A stretch of DNA of 64,000 bases from assembly GCA_038496675.1 (NCBI GenBank), contig CM076651.1:18605783-18669782 (forward strand). Reading direction: 5' to 3'. The notes under the pieces were generated by a model. That model worked only from the letters and a program-made list of their open reading frames with translations, was not told the origin of the DNA and did not search any database. This document shows positions 62,201 through 64,000 of the stretch, piece by piece. The first letter of the stretch is position 1. Each line of letters opens with the position of its first letter. Source of the stretch: Rachycentron canadum (lineage: Eukaryota; Chordata; Actinopteri; Carangiformes; Rachycentridae). The position numbers and the translations under genes are program-made.

Positions 62201-64000
62201 AGAGGCATTACAACAACATTGCAGTCAATGTCATGTTGAGCTGCTCCCTCTGTCTGTAACTCCAGCAGAGGGAAAAAAGAACAGACAAATAAAGGAGACC
62301 AGGAGAGGAAAACATGGTCATCTATTTCAAAAGAGCTGAAATCTGATCTCTGGGGGGGAGAGGCATGGTTGGAGGTACTGTATAGTACATATCATCTGCC
62401 TCTGATCATTCATGCTTTCTAATTACAGAAGGTGAGGAGGGCCATAATTTTATCGTATTTGTTTTGCATCACTGCAAAAATAGAAAATGAGGGCTCGCCA
62501 AGCTGCACCAATTTACTTCATTTCGACCTTGATTAAAAGAAAATTAATTGCCACATCTCTCATTATGTTGCAGGCAGCATTTGATGACGCAAATGAAAAA
62601 GCTCAAAAATAAGATGCAAAGGCTCAGAGGGAGTGGGAGCTCGACCTGGATGTTTCAGGAGACAGCATAATGATGAAAATAAACAGGGCCTCACCACAAA
62701 GTCATCGCAGGAAAACACTAAGGATGTCACAATACTGTAAGTGAAGAGTGCTTATTTTGCTTTGCACAATAATTCTAAGTATTTGTCGTGTTGATCCTTC
62801 ATACTAATCTGTTATGATTTTAGATCGAATGGAATCTGAATACTTTCAGAACACATGTATAATAGCTTTTATAAAGACCTGTACACAGTCTTGCTAAAGA
62901 TCTGAAAAAGCGCAAAGAAGTAATTTCATGCAGTTGCTGTAGAAATTTGCCCTTTGCAAATAATCACAAACCAAACATTTAAATCCTATTTACGTCCCTC
63001 AAGCCCCTGCGGCTCCTCCCCTCTCTGAGACACCATATGTCTCCGTGGATCAACTTCAGAAGTTTTCAGTAACCACGGTGTATGATTACATGAGAATTTC
63101 TCTCAGAGAAGGCCTCCAGGAGGAGTAAAATGCTAAATGCTATTTTTGAAATGAAATTCTCCTTCATGTGGCTGCACCTGTTTCCCTGAGAGAGTAAACA
63201 GAGCAGATGCCTGATAGAGTGGGCCTGCCCCTGACACACACCTAATTCTAAAATATTTATTAGCTTTTGACACTCTTTAAAGTCACACTCTGGGACAAAG
63301 GGTACCCTGTTCCTCTTGCACTTGTTTGGCTATACTTATTCCTCTCCCCTCCTCACTGTGCTGCTTCAGCTGCTTATCTGTGACTACAGCGACAGAGACA
63401 TTAAATGCAACTAGCTCTAGCACCCACTGGTGCTGACCTCACACAGGTCGGTCTGACACGGCCGTCTTTCCACAGTTTGGCCCAAACAAGAGAACTGAGA
63501 TTAATGTTTTGCTGTTGTTGTGAGCTTGTGCATGTGAATTTTTCATGCTCAGCTGAGTATTTGTGAGTGAGCGGGAACAATTAGGCGAGCATGCGTCCTT
63601 ACTCGCGAGCATGTGCGTGTGGGGAGGGATCATTATTTGGCATGCCTCGTCAAGCCATCATGAAGGCAATGGGGACATTTGAATAATTGATTGAAATAAT
63701 GTAAAGTAATCCAGCCAGCTTTCATTCTTGGCTCACCTGCTCCTAATTCTAAGGCTGCTCTCAGTTGACAGGGGACAGGGAGGGACATTTAAGGACATGG
63801 GAGTGACATGGAGGAGAACATTTTACCCACCATTACCCATCGTCTCTAATTTCTCCACTGTTCTTACCAGCGATGTTGTGGTAAATAAAATGGTGTGTTA
63901 AACCCCATGTCTGCAATAATCACGAGGCACCAATCACCAATATTAACAAAAAGAAGCTATATAAAGGCTATAATATAGTATCTAGCCCTTTGCTGTTACT
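59300..64000. other. Gene-free right flank
   Basis: About 4.7 kb without a supported exon. Open frames are short and AT-biased, with no domain or splice support. Parts of 62.5-63.7 kb are less AT-rich and of higher complexity than the rest and could hold conserved regulatory sequence for the hes5-like gene, but this cannot be tested from one genome. Confidence 0.6.

Noticed and set aside
1..64000. CRISPR arrays, operons, tRNA or rRNA genes, integrated viral genes
   Set aside because: None seen; the window is an ordinary vertebrate nuclear region with spliced genes, and repeats are microsatellites or dispersed elements.

Overview
This is a vertebrate, almost certainly percomorph teleost, nuclear window. 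The sequence is AT-rich, genes have compact GT-AG introns, dinucleotide and (GGAT)n microsatellites are frequent, and several dispersed repeats typical of perciform genomes are present. There is no sign of prokaryotic, viral or organellar sequence. Two assembly gaps of exactly 500 N lie inside microsatellites (31322-31821 and 58479-58978).

Six protein-coding genes could be assembled exon by exon with consistent splice phases. (1) About 0.9-24.6 kb, + strand: a very large RhoGEF of the KIAA1755/PLEKHG4 (puratrophin-1/quattro) family, about 2.2 thousand residues, with a Sec14-like region, a spectrin-like region, DH and PH. (2) 25.4-33.2 kb, + strand: a complete 679-residue transglutaminase of the TGM2 type with an intact Cys-His-Asp triad. 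(3) 35.3-38.2 kb, - strand: klhl10, a BTB-BACK-Kelch CUL3 adaptor of 576 residues. (4) 42.1-47.3 kb, - strand: rprd1b (CREPT), a 328-residue RNA polymerase II CTD-binding protein with a CpG-rich promoter. (5) 51.4-55.1 kb, + strand: a six-exon, 849-residue class C taste GPCR, best matched to tas1r1. (6) 57.1-57.7 kb, + strand: a two-exon hes5-like (her) bHLH-Orange repressor ending in WRPW, with a TATA box and a SOX-POU composite element.

The genes do not form a functional pathway; the layout is one of synteny. KIAA1755-TGM2-RPRD1B are neighbours on human 20q11, while TAS1R1 and HES genes belong to human 1p36 and KLHL10 to 17q21, so the window appears to join pieces of separate ancestral blocks. 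The stretch from 57.7 kb to the end is gene-free as far as I can see, as are about 0.9-8.4 kb (apart from a proposed 5' exon), 38.3-42 kb and 48-51.3 kb.

No wholly new biological system was found. The best leads are a start codon that appears to be the last codon of an upstream exon of the RhoGEF gene, a SOX-POU element next to the hes5-like TATA box, a palindromic CRE in front of klhl10, a GC-AG intron in rprd1b, a diverged direct repeat flanking the rprd1b promoter, and a TGM2-type enzyme lacking most guanine-nucleotide-binding residues. Comparisons to human proteins are from memory and were not run as alignments.
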